In this document: positions 1-6,193 of the stretch, piece by piece | Layout: every line of letters starts with the position of its first letter | How positions within the stretch are numbered: position 1 is the first letter of the stretch | From: an uncultured Coriobacteriaceae bacterium | Lineage (GTDB): Bacteria > Actinomycetota > Coriobacteriia > Coriobacteriales > UMGS124 | NCBI GenBank assembly: GCA_902783515.1 | Contig: CACZRK010000207.1 | Span: forward strand, 1-6,863 | Direction of reading: 5' to 3' | DNA length: 6,863 nt | Notes under the pieces: generated by a model | Databases searched by the model: none | Told to the model about the DNA's origin: nothing | What the model saw: only the letters and a program-made list of their open reading frames with translations | Position numbers and translations under genes: made by a program

Positions 1-15
1 AATCGGGCAAAGTGA

Positions 16-56
16 CCTGATTAATTGCAGGAATACGTGCATACTGTTTGATATCA
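16..56 (+). promoter_or_regulatory. possible promoter/operator region of the MocR gene
   Basis: This AT-richer stretch lies just upstream of the regulator gene. A possible sigma-70-type pair is CTGATT at 17-22 and CATACT at 40-45, with a 17-base spacer. The -35 is poor (3 of 6 consensus bases) and the -10 is fair (4 of 6). A perfect 8-base palindrome, TGATATCA, lies at 49-56 near the predicted transcript start, and ATAC is repeated at 33-36 and 41-44. MocR regulators often control their own promoter, so these could be operator parts. That is inference, and no family consensus site is recognised. Confidence 0.3.
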
Positions 57-94
57 GTTGGACACACGCTCGGCGCATCACATCGGAGGCACCC

Positions 95-1519
95 ATGCTC
101 ACGTATGACCTGGACGCGCGGGAGTCGGGGCCGAAGTACCGCTACCTCTACCGGTGCATCCGCCACGACATCCGCACCGGCACGCTCGCGGAGGGCGCGC
201 GGCTCCCTTCCAAGCGCGCGCTCGCGTCGCACCTGGCGGTGAGCGTGAGCACCGTCGAGCAGGCCTACGACCTGCTGGTGAGCGAAGGCTACGTGTTCGC
301 GAAGCCGCACAGCGGGTTCTTCGTGGCGGCGGGGCGCGTGGAGGGCGGCGCCTGGCGCGACGACGACGCCGACGCCGCGGACGAGCCCGCGCCGGCGATT
401 GACCTCAAGGCGAACCGCGAGAGCATGGGGCTGTTCCCCGCCGAGTCGTGGTCGCGCGTGATGCGCGGTGTCCTCGCCGACCGCGACGACGACCTGTTGG
501 ACACGATCCCGTTCAACGGGCTCGCGAAGCTGCGCGCCTCCATCGCGGGCTACCTGCGGGAGTTTCGCGGGATCTCCGCCTCGCCGGCACGCATCGTGGT
601 GGGCGCGGGCACGGAGTACCTGTACGGCAAACTGCTGCAGCTCTTCGGCCCGACCGCGGTCATCGCGATGGCGGACCCGGGCTACAAGAAGCTCGCGCTC
701 ATCTCGCGCGGCGCCGGCACGCTGTGGGAGCACATCCCGGTGGACGAGGAGGGCATCAGCATCGACGGCCTGCGGCGCGGCCGCGCCGACGTCGTGCACG
801 TCTCGCCGGCCAACGTCTTCCCCCTCGGGTTCTCCACCTCGGCGGCGCGGCGCGCGGCGCTGCTTGACTGGGTGCGCGAGCGCCCGCAGCGCTACCTGAT
901 CGAGGACGACTACGACAGCGAGTTTGACTTTGACAGCCGGCCGCAGCCGCCGCTGTTCACCCAGGACGACAGCGACAGCGTGATCTACCTGAACACGTTC
1001 TCCAAGACGCTCGTCCCCTCCATCAGGATCTCGTACATGGTGCTGCCCGAGCGGCTCATGAGCGTGTACCGCGACCAGCTGAGCTTCTACTCGTGCACCG
1101 TCTCCAGCTTTGAGCAGCTCACGCTGGCGCGGTTCATCGACGAGGGCTACTACGAGCGACACGTGAACCGCCTGCGCCGTCACTATCGAGAGGCCCGTGA
1201 GCGCATGCTGGAGCTGGTGGAGGCGAGCCCGCTCTCGGTGATAGCAACCGTGCGGCGGCCGAGCGTGGGCACGCACCTGCTGCTGAGCGTGGACACGCGC
1301 CTCTCCGACGGCGAGGTGAGGCGCGCCGCCGCCGAGCGCGGGATGAGCCTGGCGATGCTCTCCGACTACTGCGAGGAGCCGACCGTGCGCACGTCGCAGA
1401 CCGTGGTGCTGAACTACGCGAGCATCTCCTCGGAGCGCGCGCCGGGCGCGATCGACCTGCTGGCGGACGTCTTCCGCGACGACATCGCGCGCGTGCGGCG
1501 GCGCGAGGCGCGCAACTGA
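95..1519 (+). CDS. MocR/GabR-family transcriptional regulator (GntR winged helix + PLP aminotransferase-like domain)
   Basis: This 474-residue protein has the two-part layout of the MocR subfamily of GntR regulators. Residues about 10-78 form a winged helix-turn-helix, with LPSKRALASHLAVS followed by STVEQAYDLLVSEGY and a glycine-rich wing ending SGFFVA. An acidic, Asp/Ala-rich linker (about 79-105) joins it to a fold-type I aminotransferase-like domain. In that domain EDDYDSEF (270-277) supplies Asp271, expected to bind the pyridine nitrogen of PLP. FSKTL supplies Lys304, the expected Schiff-base lysine, 33 residues later as in GabR. All key PLP residues are therefore present, so it should bind PLP and sense an amine-containing ligand. 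The length is normal for the family. The ATG is well placed, with GGAGG at 85-89 five bases upstream. An aldehyde dehydrogenase follows in the same direction after 153 bases, suggesting a local target. The effector cannot be told from sequence. It could also be a PdxR-type regulator, but no pdxS/pdxT is in view. Confidence 0.93.
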   Translation: MLTYDLDARESGPKYRYLYRCIRHDIRTGTLAEGARLPSKRALASHLAVSVSTVEQAYDLLVSEGYVFAKPHSGFFVAAGRVEGGAWRDDDADAADEPAPAIDLKANRESMGLFPAESWSRVMRGVLADRDDDLLDTIPFNGLAKLRASIAGYLREFRGISASPARIVVGAGTEYLYGKLLQLFGPTAVIAMADPGYKKLALISRGAGTLWEHIPVDEEGISIDGLRRGRADVVHVSPANVFPLGFSTSAARRAALLDWVRERPQRYLIEDDYDSEFDFDSRPQPPLFTQDDSDSVIYLNTFSKTLVPSIRISYMVLPERLMSVYRDQLSFYSCTVSSFEQLTLARFIDEGYYERHVNRLRRHYREARERMLELVEASPLSVIATVRRPSVGTHLLLSVDTRLSDGEVRRAAAERGMSLAMLSDYCEEPTVRTSQTVVLNYASISSERAPGAIDLLADVFRDDIARVRRREARN

Positions 1520-1599
1520 CCTGAAATTTCTCTCGCGAATTGTGACTGTGCCGCTGCGGGGCATCGCCGTACCGTGCGTTGCAGCACGACCGCATGAGC

Positions 1600-1642
1600 G
1601 CGCCGCGCCCGGCGTCAACGACTCGGCACGCCGGCGCGGCGC
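1600..1642 (+). other. long GC hairpin in the leader of the aldehyde dehydrogenase gene
   Basis: The left arm (1600-1615) pairs with the right arm (1628-1642) over 15 G:C-dominated base pairs with one bulged C, around a 12-base loop. It ends 30 bases before the dehydrogenase ATG. No T-run follows (the next bases are CACACACCACAC), so it is not a classical intrinsic terminator. It could be a U-less terminator for the regulator gene, an attenuator, or an mRNA-stabilising structure. A shorter competing pairing exists upstream: CGTTG at 1577-1581 can pair with CAACG at 1616-1620, which lies in the loop. The hairpin itself is read directly; its role is unknown. Confidence 0.45.
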
Positions 1643-1672
1643 CACACACCACACGAGAGATTGCGAGCACCC

Positions 1673-3157
1673 ATGAGCGCACAGCTGAGAGACACCTACG
1701 GCCTGTTCATCAACGGCGAGTTCGTCCCCGCCTCCGACGGCGGCACCTTTGACACGTTCAACCCCGCCACCGGCGAGCGCATCGCGACCTGCGCCGAGGC
1801 GACGAAGGAGGACGTGGACGCCGCGGTCAAGGCCGCCTGGAAGGCGTTCCCCGCGTGGAAGGCCGTCGAGCCCTCCACGCGCGCCAAGATCCTCCTGGAC
1901 ATCGCGGACCGCATCGACGAGAACGCCGCCCTGCTCGCCGAGGTCGAGACTCGTGACAACGGCAAGCCGATCCGCGAGACGACCGCCATCGACGTCCCGT
2001 TCGGCTCCGACCACTTCCGCTACTTCGCCGGCGTCCTGCGCTCCGAGGAGGGCTCCGCGTCCGTCCTTGACGGCGACATCATGAGCCTCGTCCTGCGCGA
2101 GCCCATCGGCGTCGTCGGCCAGATCGTCCCGTGGAACTTCCCCTTCCTGATGGCCGCCTGGAAGCTCGCCCCGGCGCTCGCGGCAGGCGACTGCGTCGTC
2201 ATCAAGTCCTCCTCGTCCACCCCGCTCAGCCTGCTCCTGCTGGCCGACCTCATCAGCGACCTGCTGCCCGCCGGCGTCCTGAACGTCATCACCGGCAAGG
2301 GGTCGCGCTCCGGCGAGTACATGCTGCAGCACCCCGGCTTCCGCAAGCTCGCCTTCACCGGCTCCACCGAGGTCGGCCGCAGCATCGCCCGGGCGGCGGC
2401 GGACAAGCTCATCCCCGCGACGCTCGAGCTCGGCGGCAAGAGCGCGAACATCTTCTTTGACGACTGCGACATGGACCAGGCCATCGCTGGCCTCCAGCTG
2501 GGCATCCTCTTCAACCAGGGCCAGGTCTGCTGCGCCGGCTCCCGCGTCTTCGTGCAGGAGGGCATCTACGACGAGTTCGTCGCCCGCGCCGTCGACCAGT
2601 TCAACAAGGTGATCATCGGCGACCCGCTGGACCCGCAGACCCAGCTTGGCGCGCAGATCAACAAGGCGCAGGCGAAGAAGGTCGCCGGCTACATCGACAT
2701 CGCCCGCGAGGAGGGCGCCACCATCGCGTGCGGCGGCGAGCCCTACACCGAGGGCGCGTGCGCCAAGGGCGTCTTCTTCAAGCCGACGCTGATCACCGAC
2801 GCGACCAACGACATGCGCGTCGCCCGCGAGGAGATCTTCGGGCCGGTCGCCGTCGTGATCAAGTTCAAGACGGAGGAGGAGGTCATCGCCATGGCGAACG
2901 ACTCCGTCTACGGCCTGGGCGGCGGCGTCTGGACGCGCGACATTACCCGCGCCCTGCGCGTCGCCCGCAGCATCGAGACCGGCCGCATGTGGGTCAACAC
3001 GTACAACGCGATCCCTGCCGGCGCGCCGTTCGGCGGCTACAAGGAGTCTGGCATCGGCCGTGAGACCCACAAGGTCATGCTTGAGCACTACTCGCAGCTC
3101 AAGAACATCATGATCAACCTGAACGACGCCCCCTCCGCCTTCTACCCGGCGCGGTAG
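1673..3157 (+). CDS. NAD(P)-dependent aldehyde dehydrogenase
   Basis: This 494-residue protein is a full-length member of the ALDH superfamily, oxidising an aldehyde to a carboxylic acid with NAD(P)+ in the cytoplasm. PWNFPF gives the oxyanion-hole Asn155. The Rossmann glycine motif is FTGSTEVG. LELGGK gives the general base Glu252, and FNQGQVCCAGSR gives the catalytic Cys286, followed by a second Cys. The Glu-to-Cys spacing of 34 is canonical. EEIFGPV and PFGGYKESGIGRE are the usual C-terminal motifs. The cofactor segment reads KSSSSTP (Lys178 to Pro184), not the common KPAEQTP. Ser181 thus replaces the Glu typical of NAD+-preferring enzymes, as in NADP+-using GabD. The overall feel is of the AldB/AcoD-like group, but the substrate cannot be assigned. 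The ATG at 1673 gives the usual N-terminus. An in-frame TTG at 1661 would add four residues and has no better ribosome site. The Shine-Dalgarno is weak for either start (GAGAGA at 1655-1660, or GCGAG at 1663-1667). Its likely regulator is the MocR gene upstream. Confidence 0.93.
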   Translation: MSAQLRDTYGLFINGEFVPASDGGTFDTFNPATGERIATCAEATKEDVDAAVKAAWKAFPAWKAVEPSTRAKILLDIADRIDENAALLAEVETRDNGKPIRETTAIDVPFGSDHFRYFAGVLRSEEGSASVLDGDIMSLVLREPIGVVGQIVPWNFPFLMAAWKLAPALAAGDCVVIKSSSSTPLSLLLLADLISDLLPAGVLNVITGKGSRSGEYMLQHPGFRKLAFTGSTEVGRSIARAAADKLIPATLELGGKSANIFFDDCDMDQAIAGLQLGILFNQGQVCCAGSRVFVQEGIYDEFVARAVDQFNKVIIGDPLDPQTQLGAQINKAQAKKVAGYIDIAREEGATIACGGEPYTEGACAKGVFFKPTLITDATNDMRVAREEIFGPVAVVIKFKTEEEVIAMANDSVYGLGGGVWTRDITRALRVARSIETGRMWVNTYNAIPAGAPFGGYKESGIGRETHKVMLEHYSQLKNIMINLNDAPSAFYPAR

Positions 3158-3184
3158 GCGCACGCGGTAGGTGCACGCGGCAGG
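3151..3184. repeat. 13-base tandem direct repeat spanning the dehydrogenase stop codon
   Basis: Two adjacent units, GCGGTAGGCGCAC (3151-3163) and GCGGTAGGTGCAC (3164-3176), differ at one base. A partial third copy, GCGGCAGG (3177-3184), follows. The TAG stop of the dehydrogenase lies inside the first unit, so the second and third copies are extra sequence just downstream. This looks like a local slippage duplication. Confidence 0.7.
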
Positions 3185-3210
3185 CTCCGCAGGCGGCACC
3201 AGGGCCGCAT

Positions 3211-3229
3211 GGCGCCCGACGGGGGCGCC
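3211..3229. terminator. GC hairpin between convergent genes, possible terminator
   Basis: GGCGCCC (3211-3217) and GGGCGCC (3223-3229) form a perfect 7-pair stem with a five-base loop, 54 bases after the dehydrogenase stop. There is no T-run on either strand, so it does not meet the classical intrinsic terminator pattern. Position between two converging genes is the main support. Confidence 0.35.
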
Positions 3230-3255
3230 GGGCGCACGGAGGGTCACGAGGTCAG

Positions 3256-3288
3256 GCGGGCGCGTCATCCGAGGGGTGGCGCGCCCGC
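3256..3288. terminator. second GC hairpin at the convergent junction, possible terminator for the asparaginase or dehydrogenase transcript
   Basis: GCGGGCGCG (3256-3264) pairs perfectly with CGCGCCCGC (3280-3288) around a 15-base loop, directly beside the asparaginase stop codon. On the plus strand the right arm is followed by a short pyrimidine stretch (GCCCGTCTCT), and on the minus strand there is no T-run. High-GC bacteria often have such U-poor hairpins, but chance pairing in GC-rich DNA is also possible. Confidence 0.35.
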
Positions 3289-3296
3289 GCCCGTCT

Positions 3297-4376
3297 CTAG
3301 GCGCCGAGGCGGTCAAAGTTCACGGGGCGATAGAACAGGTCGCGCAGCTCGTCGGCGTCGTGCGTCTGCCCGAGCGCCCACATCGTCTTGGCGACGAGCG
3401 CCTCCAGCGTCATGTCGTCGCCCTTCAGCACGCCGGGGTGCTCGCTGTACGCGCGCCCGACCTCATAGACACCGAGGTCAAGCCCCTCCTCCGCCACCTG
3501 CGTGGTCACGACGAGCGCGCGTCCCGCGTCAAGCCAGTCAAAGATCGCGCGGCGCCACGAGGCGTCGTCATACTCCGGGATGCCCCCGATGCCGAACGTC
3601 TCCAGCACCACCGCGCGATAGCGGTCGCGCAGCATGCCGAGGATCTCGGGCGAGAGACCCGGGGTGAGCTTGAGCGCGATCACGTCCGCGTCCACGCGGT
3701 CATACCACCGCGGCTCGTCGCGAGACGCCCCGGCAGCCCCGGACGCGTCCGTCGCGCCGGGCATGCCCGCACCGCCGTGCTGGATGACCCGCCGGTTGCG
3801 CACGACAGCGATGCGCGGGAAGTTCACGCTCTCAAATGCGTCAAAGCTCATCGTGCGCTGCTTGTGCGCGCGCGTGCCCGCGATCACCGAGCCGCCGAAC
3901 ACGACGCTCACGTCTCGGCTGCCCGGCGACGTCACGTAAAGCAGCGCGTCGTACAGGTTGATCTTGCCGTCCGTGAAGGGGTCGGCCATCGGGCGCTGGG
4001 AGCCCGTCAGCACGATCGGCTTGGGGCTTCCCTGGATGAGGTACGACAGCGCCGCCGCCGTGTAGCCCATCGTGTCCGTGCCGTGAAGGACGACGAAGCC
4101 GTCGTACGCGTCGTAGGCGCGGCGAATCTCGCGTGCGATGACGAGCCAGTCCTGCGGCCGCATGTTGGTGCTGTCCACGTTCATCGGCTGGACGACGTCC
4201 AGGTCGCAGAGGTCCGCCGCCTCGGGCACGAACCGTGCGAGCTCCTCGCCGGTCAGCGCCGGCGTCAGTCCGTCCTCCGCAGGCATGGACGCGATCGTGC
4301 CGCCCGTCGCGACCATGAGCACGCGCCTGCGCGCGCCACGCGCGTCTCCCGTTGCTTCGTGGGCATCCCGTCTCAT
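3297..4376 (-). CDS. ansA: type I (cytoplasmic-type) L-asparaginase
   Basis: This protein hydrolyses L-asparagine to aspartate and ammonia. Numbered from the ATG at 4376 it has 359 residues. The N-terminal motif ATGGTIAS contains the nucleophile Thr27. HGTDTMGYTAAALS holds the second catalytic pair Thr100-Asp101, and GTRAHKQR holds the likely catalytic Lys172. The wording around HGTDTM (YTAAALSYLI) matches the AnsA type better than the periplasmic type II enzymes. There is no signal peptide, so it is probably cytoplasmic. The start is uncertain: ATGs at 4376 and 4385 and a GTG at 4400 are in frame. A GGAG-containing purine stretch sits nine bases before the 4376 ATG but abuts the 4385 ATG, so I prefer 4376. 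A low-complexity Gly/Ala/Ser stretch (about residues 200-219) lies near the boundary between the two domains and seems to be an insertion. The N-terminal tail before the first strand is Arg/Ala-rich. It is divergent from the polymerase gene and convergent with the dehydrogenase, so probably monocistronic. Confidence 0.92.
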   Translation of the reverse strand: MRRDAHEATGDARGARRRVLMVATGGTIASMPAEDGLTPALTGEELARFVPEAADLCDLDVVQPMNVDSTNMRPQDWLVIAREIRRAYDAYDGFVVLHGTDTMGYTAAALSYLIQGSPKPIVLTGSQRPMADPFTDGKINLYDALLYVTSPGSRDVSVVFGGSVIAGTRAHKQRTMSFDAFESVNFPRIAVVRNRRVIQHGGAGMPGATDASGAAGASRDEPRWYDRVDADVIALKLTPGLSPEILGMLRDRYRAVVLETFGIGGIPEYDDASWRRAIFDWLDAGRALVVTTQVAEEGLDLGVYEVGRAYSEHPGVLKGDDMTLEALVAKTMWALGQTHDADELRDLFYRPVNFDRLGA

Positions 4377-4543
4377 CTGGCTCATCTCCCTCACACGCAC
4401 GGCGAGATTCCCGCCGCCCCGTCATGTCCCCGCGCCCTCGTGCCGGGCGTGCGCGCCGTGACCGTAGCACACGCGCCGCCCGCATGGGGGTGCGCGGGCG
4501 ACGGACACCGTTTCACGAGACGCGCCGAATCGCCGCGCCCCTC

Positions 4544-4577
4544 TCGACAGCATGGGACGCGAGTAGTACACTTGTTC
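4544..4577 (+). promoter_or_regulatory. promoter of the Y-family polymerase operon with overlapping LexA-like element
   Basis: TCGACA at 4544-4549 (5 of 6 matches to TTGACA) and TACACT at 4567-4572 (4 of 6 matches to TATAAT) are separated by exactly 17 bases, predicting transcription from about 4579 and a leader near 100 bases. The -10 is overlapped by GTAC-ACTT-GTTC (4566-4577), which differs by one base from the Gram-positive LexA core GAAC-N4-GTTC and is followed by G as in the full box. SOS control would fit a translesion polymerase. The operator is degenerate in its left half, so the promoter is better supported than the LexA site. Confidence 0.5.
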
Positions 4578-4663
4578 GCATAGTAGCGCGCCCGGCACCC
4601 GTTCGCAACGAGAACCACCGAGACAAGCGCCGATCCAATCCGCCCGGCCCTGGCCCAGCAACG

Positions 4664-4669
4664 AGGAGG
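4664..4669 (+). promoter_or_regulatory. Shine-Dalgarno deciding the polymerase start
   Basis: A perfect AGGAGG lies nine bases before the ATG at 4679. The reading frame stays open upstream to 4352, across the divergent promoter and into the asparaginase start, so this site is what fixes the true start. The residues immediately after this ATG lead directly into the first catalytic motif. Confidence 0.85.
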
Positions 4670-4678
4670 GAGACCGCC

Positions 4679-6193
4679 ATGAGCTCCGCCGAACGCGAGC
4701 GCACCTACATCGCCATAGACCTCAAGTCGTTCTACGCCTCGGTGGAGTGCCACGAGCGCGGCCTTGACCCGCTGACGACGAACCTCGTCGTCGCAGACAC
4801 GAGTCGCACGGAGAAGACCATCTGCCTCGCGGTCTCGCCGTCGCTGAAGTCCTACGGCATCGGCGGGCGCGCCCGGCTCTTTGAGGTCGTGCAGCGCGTG
4901 CGCGAGGTGAACGCCCAGCGCCGCGCCGCGAACCACGGCAGGCCGCTGCGCGACCCCTCCTACGACAACCGCCTCGTGCAGACGGACCCCACGATCGCCC
5001 TCGGGTACATCACCGCCGTGCCGCAGATGTCGCACTACATGGACGTGAGCGCCTCCATCTACGACCTCTACCTGCGGCGCATCGCGCCCGAGGACATCCA
5101 CGTCTACTCGATAGACGAGGTGTTCATGGACGTGACCGCCTATCTGCGGACCTATCGCACGACGGCGCACGAGCTCGCACGGTCGCTCATCCAGGACGTG
5201 CTGGACGCGACGGGCATCACGGCGACGGCGGGCATCGGGACGAACCTGTACCTCTGCAAGGTCGCCATGGACGTGGTCGCCAAGCACATGCCGGCGGACG
5301 CGGACGGCGTGCGCATCGCCGAGCTTGACGAGGCGACGTACCGACGGCAGCTCTGGACGCACGAGCCCCTCACTGACTTCTGGCGTGTCGGACCCGGCTA
5401 CGCGGCGAAGCTCGCGGCGAACGGCATGCACACGATGGGCGACGTCGCGCGCCAGAGCCTCGTCGACGAGGACGTGCTCTACGACCTGTTCGGCGTGAAC
5501 GCGGAGTACCTCATCGACCACGCCTGGGGTGTCGAGACGACCACGATGGCGGACATCCACGCCTACAAGCCGCGGTCGAACAGCGTCAGCACCGGTCAGG
5601 TGCTGCCCCGACCGTATGACGCCGACGCGTGCCGGGTCGTGGTGCGCGAGATGGCGGTGGAGCTGTCGCTGGACCTGGTCGCGAAGGGGCTCGTCACCGA
5701 CTCCGTCGGCCTCATGATCGGCTATGACCGCGCGAGCCTGGACGACCCTGACGCGATGGCGGCGCATGGCGTGGACGTCGCCATGGACTGGTACGGCCGC
5801 GCCGTGCCGAAGCACGCGCAGGGCGGGGCGAGCATCGGGCGATACACCGCGTCGACGCGGCTCATCTGCGACGCGGTACTGGCAATCTACGATCGGGTCG
5901 TCAACCCGTCGCTGCTCTGCCGGCGCATCACCATATCGGCGAACGTGGTGGAGGAGGCGGTCGCGCAGGCGACGCCGCGCGTGGAGCAGCTCGACCTGTT
6001 CACCGACTACGAGGAGCAGGCGCGGCGTCGCGAGCAGCTTGACGACGAGCTGCGCCGCGAGCGAAGCGCCCAGGAGCAGATCCTGCAGATCAAGCAGCGG
6101 TTCGGGAAGAACGCGATCCTGCGCGGGACGGACTTCGTGGAGGGCGCGCGCACGATTGAGCGCAACGGCCAGATCGGAGGTCACAGGGCATGA
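4679..6193 (+). CDS. Y-family translesion DNA polymerase (UvrX/UmuC-like, DinB superfamily)
   Basis: This 504-residue protein is an error-prone lesion-bypass polymerase. YIAIDLKSFYASVE places the metal-binding Asp14 and the steric-gate region Phe18-Tyr19. SIDEVFMD gives the second catalytic pair, Asp146-Glu147. ATAGIGTNLYLCKVAMD completes the palm, and FWRVGPGYAAKLAANG (about 236-251) is the helix-hairpin-helix thumb. The little-finger domain follows, from about residue 300 to 430. QLDLF at 437-441 is a textbook beta-clamp-binding peptide. The tail carries an Arg/Glu-rich helix, then RFGKNAILRG and ERNGQIGGHRA, features I recall from UvrX-type proteins (Bacillus YqjW group) rather than DinB/Pol IV. 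The stretch between the RLFEV segment and the SIDE motif is long, as in that group. All catalytic residues are present, so it should be active. The start is set by AGGAGG at 4664-4669. The stop overlaps the YolD-like start (ATGA), indicating one operon. Confidence 0.94.
   Translation: MSSAERERTYIAIDLKSFYASVECHERGLDPLTTNLVVADTSRTEKTICLAVSPSLKSYGIGGRARLFEVVQRVREVNAQRRAANHGRPLRDPSYDNRLVQTDPTIALGYITAVPQMSHYMDVSASIYDLYLRRIAPEDIHVYSIDEVFMDVTAYLRTYRTTAHELARSLIQDVLDATGITATAGIGTNLYLCKVAMDVVAKHMPADADGVRIAELDEATYRRQLWTHEPLTDFWRVGPGYAAKLAANGMHTMGDVARQSLVDEDVLYDLFGVNAEYLIDHAWGVETTTMADIHAYKPRSNSVSTGQVLPRPYDADACRVVVREMAVELSLDLVAKGLVTDSVGLMIGYDRASLDDPDAMAAHGVDVAMDWYGRAVPKHAQGGASIGRYTASTRLICDAVLAIYDRVVNPSLLCRRITISANVVEEAVAQATPRVEQLDLFTDYEEQARRREQLDDELRRERSAQEQILQIKQRFGKNAILRGTDFVEGARTIERNGQIGGHRA

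Larger units (their letters stand above)
4377..4678. other. divergent intergenic region between asparaginase and polymerase genes
   Basis: This roughly 300-base gap holds the leaders of both divergent genes. On the plus strand there is a good promoter with an overlapping LexA-like element, described separately. A 7-pair inverted repeat, CGCCCGC (4477-4483) with GCGGGCG (4494-4500), lies near the middle. GTTCGCA occurs twice, at 4574-4580 and 4601-4607. On the minus strand only a weak TACGGT -10-like hexamer is visible, within 4457-4471, with no matching -35, so I do not call an asparaginase promoter. I see no gene here. The open frame running through it is a GC-rich extension of the polymerase frame. 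Confidence 0.6.

Noticed and set aside
1661..1672. TTG start for the dehydrogenase
   Set aside because: It adds only four residues, has no well-spaced Shine-Dalgarno, and a normal ATG follows at 1673.
1594..1752. Small leader peptide frame beginning ATG at 1594
   Set aside because: It has no ribosome site, an Arg-rich content typical of a shadow frame, and it runs into the dehydrogenase gene.
4377..4400. Longer asparaginase starting at GTG 4400 or ATG 4385
   Set aside because: GTG 4400 has no good ribosome site and the purine stretch abuts ATG 4385, while it is at usable spacing for ATG 4376. The longer starts are not excluded.
3171..4583. A 470-codon open frame on the plus strand opposite the asparaginase gene
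   Set aside because: It is antisense to a clear enzyme gene, and its translation is a Arg/His/Val/Ala-rich sequence typical of GC-rich shadow frames with no recognisable domain.
4601..4615. GTTC-N7-GAAC inverted repeat read as a LexA box
   Set aside because: The half-sites are in the opposite order and with the wrong spacing compared with GAAC-N4-GTTC. Only the 4566-4577 element resembles the operator.
4352..4678. N-terminal extension of the polymerase by 109 codons
   Set aside because: The extension is Arg/Pro-rich, crosses the promoter and overlaps the asparaginase start. AGGAGG sits correctly before the 4679 ATG.
4391..6184. A 597-codon open frame on the minus strand opposite the polymerase gene
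   Set aside because: It is fully antisense to a polymerase with intact motifs and has low-complexity Arg/Val/His composition. No domain is recognisable, and it also runs across the divergent promoter.
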